From NCBI GenBank assembly GCA_030278955.1, contig JAOANR010000012.1, positions 29,319,977-29,383,976 of the forward strand: a stretch of 64,000 bases of DNA, given 5' to 3'. This DNA comes from Hygrophila difformis (taxonomy: Eukaryota > Streptophyta > Magnoliopsida > Lamiales > Acanthaceae). Of the stretch, positions 62,852-64,000 are shown piece by piece. The position numbers were made by a program, and so were the translations under genes. Numbering within the stretch: the first letter of the stretch is position 1; the number at the start of each line of letters is the position of its first letter. Below the pieces are notes generated by a model that worked only from the letters and a program-made list of their open reading frames with translations, made no database searches and had not been told where the DNA came from.

Positions 62852-63646
62852 ATTTTTTTGGTAGGGTGGATGTTAAAGGGAATGTTGCGGGTCAAGTTCC
62901 ATTTCCAACAACCAACCATCGGATGCTGTGATGCACACATAAGAGAGGTTGTGGTACATGATTTCCAAGTCTAGCTCGAGCAAAGTTGTTACACCAACTC
63001 CCAATAGTTCCAATCTACAACTACGGCTAATGTGCATAACACACCCAAACTTGCTCAAAACGATTATTATTTTAATTATTTTTCAGAACATGTGCATTGA
63101 GCCGGTAAAAGAACCCATACCACCGAACTCATCCCTCCATTAGGGAAGTTATTGGATGGCTTCGGCGATGATTAGCCAAAAAACCAGTTAATGGACGGGT
63201 TCGGCGATGATTAGGTAGTTATGTGATGGATTTCGTCTAATACGATATTTGTGGGACTGTTTTGAAATTTTTTTAAAATTATGGGACAATATAGGTATTT
63301 TCTCCGCATTGAACCAGTCGTATGTTGTATCCCGGACACACTGGGTTGTCTATATAAAGCCACATGAATGTTGAAGATTGGCAACCAATTTATTGATCTT
63401 ACATTTGAGTTTTCACTCTAACCTATAATGTTGAAATTAAATTCTTTATTAGGATTATTACACTGGAATAAGTAGGCTTAAAATTAGGCTGATGACCGGA
63501 CCATTATACTGCAATATAAACAAATAAAAATAATTAATAATTAATTAAGCTGTTGGTAGCCTACGTGGGTTTGATTTCTACCGTTTATATGGAGACCATG
63601 ATATTCATCTGGAGGGGTGAGTTAGTATCCGTATATCGGTTTAATG
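62852..63646. other. Intergenic, no gene seen
   Basis: Unique sequence with a small direct repeat of TTCGGCGATGATTAG at about 63162 and 63200. No coding or RNA feature was recognised. Confidence 0.5.
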
Positions 63647-63994
63647 GGAAAAAAGCCAAAATCATCCTACAACTTTCGTGTGTTTCTTAAATAGTCCCAT
63701 AATTGTGCACTTCACTTAATCCATCCAATATGTTTGCTAATCCTCACCTAAATAATCCCATCACATGTTAATGATTTCCCAGGCTGACGTGTCGCAAGGA
63801 TTAAGGAGTTAATTATGGGACCGTTTGAGAAACGTACGAAAGTTGTGGGATGATTAACATGTTAATTGTCACAATTAACCTCCGATGAGATCATTTGGGC
63901 GAGGATTAGCAAACATATGGATTAAGTGAAGTGCACAATTATGAGACATTTGAGAAACACACGAAAGTTGTGGAATGATTTTGGCATTTTTTCC
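63647..63994. mobile_element. Long terminal-inverted-repeat (foldback/Mutator-like) MITE
   Basis: The left arm GGAAAAAAGCCAAAATCATC... is the inverted complement of the right arm over roughly 100 bases with scattered differences, including the words ACAACTTTCGTGTGTTTCT and TGTGCACTTCACTTAATCCA. A further inverted copy of the outer ~40 bases lies internally at about 63815-63860. Only six bases follow the right arm, so a 9-bp duplication cannot be tested. Long arms without a short defined TIR suggest the Mutator-like class. Confidence 0.75.
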
Positions 63995-64000
63995 TCTGTT

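Overview
This window is plant nuclear heterochromatin, most likely from an angiosperm and probably a eudicot. The evidence is plant-type Ty3/gypsy and Ty1/copia retrotransposons primed by initiator-Met-like or Tat-type primer sites, L1-type LINEs with a C-terminal RNase H, a plant mobile domain gene, tRNA-derived SINEs, and Stowaway, Tourist-like, CACTA and inverted-repeat DNA elements. I found no convincing host gene, rRNA, tRNA or organellar DNA. The species cannot be read from the sequence.

Bases 1-49043 are one deep nest. The outermost layer is element G, a Tat-lineage gypsy on the minus strand. Only its 5' LTR (48362-49043), primer site and gag lie in the window. Its gag is cut into pieces by three insertions: a 3.6-kb solo LTR (44680-48282, TSD AATCG), a young Tat element F on the plus strand (30441-43279, TSD CTAAT, LTRs differing at 3 of 698 positions), and the chromovirus-like gypsy 2 (right end 30234, minus strand). 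Gypsy 2 is itself cut by a 5'-truncated LINE-B (20849-22846) and, in its left LTR, by the Tekay/Del-type gypsy 1 (10491-19566, minus strand). The 3' LTR of gypsy 1 ends abruptly at the poly(A) of LINE-A (plus strand), which appears to have landed in it. LINE-A's ORF2 is in turn split by a 6.2-kb non-coding LTR-type insertion E (588-6779, TSD GGGGC). Removing E restores the LINE reading frame exactly. The left ends of G, gypsy 2, gypsy 1 and LINE-A are outside the window.

Bases 49044-64000 are a mosaic of smaller elements: a Stowaway MITE, a possible SINE, a Tourist-like MITE carrying a SINE, a second Stowaway MITE split by an 8.5-kb Maximus/SIRE-type copia element (52257-60748, TSD GAATC) and by a second copy of the same SINE, a 1.2-kb non-autonomous CACTA element, and a long inverted-repeat element at the right edge.

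The main biological point is that three unrelated retrotransposon lineages here carry extra genes beyond gag-pol. Gypsy 1 has a coiled-coil/zinc-knuckle reading frame in its 5' leader. Tat element F has an antisense, intron-containing plant mobile domain gene between pol and its 3' LTR. The copia element has an intact third ORF of about 513-530 codons downstream of pol. A second point is that nearly every nonsense codon breaking these elements is explained by one C-to-T or G-to-A transition, as expected for methylated, silenced DNA.
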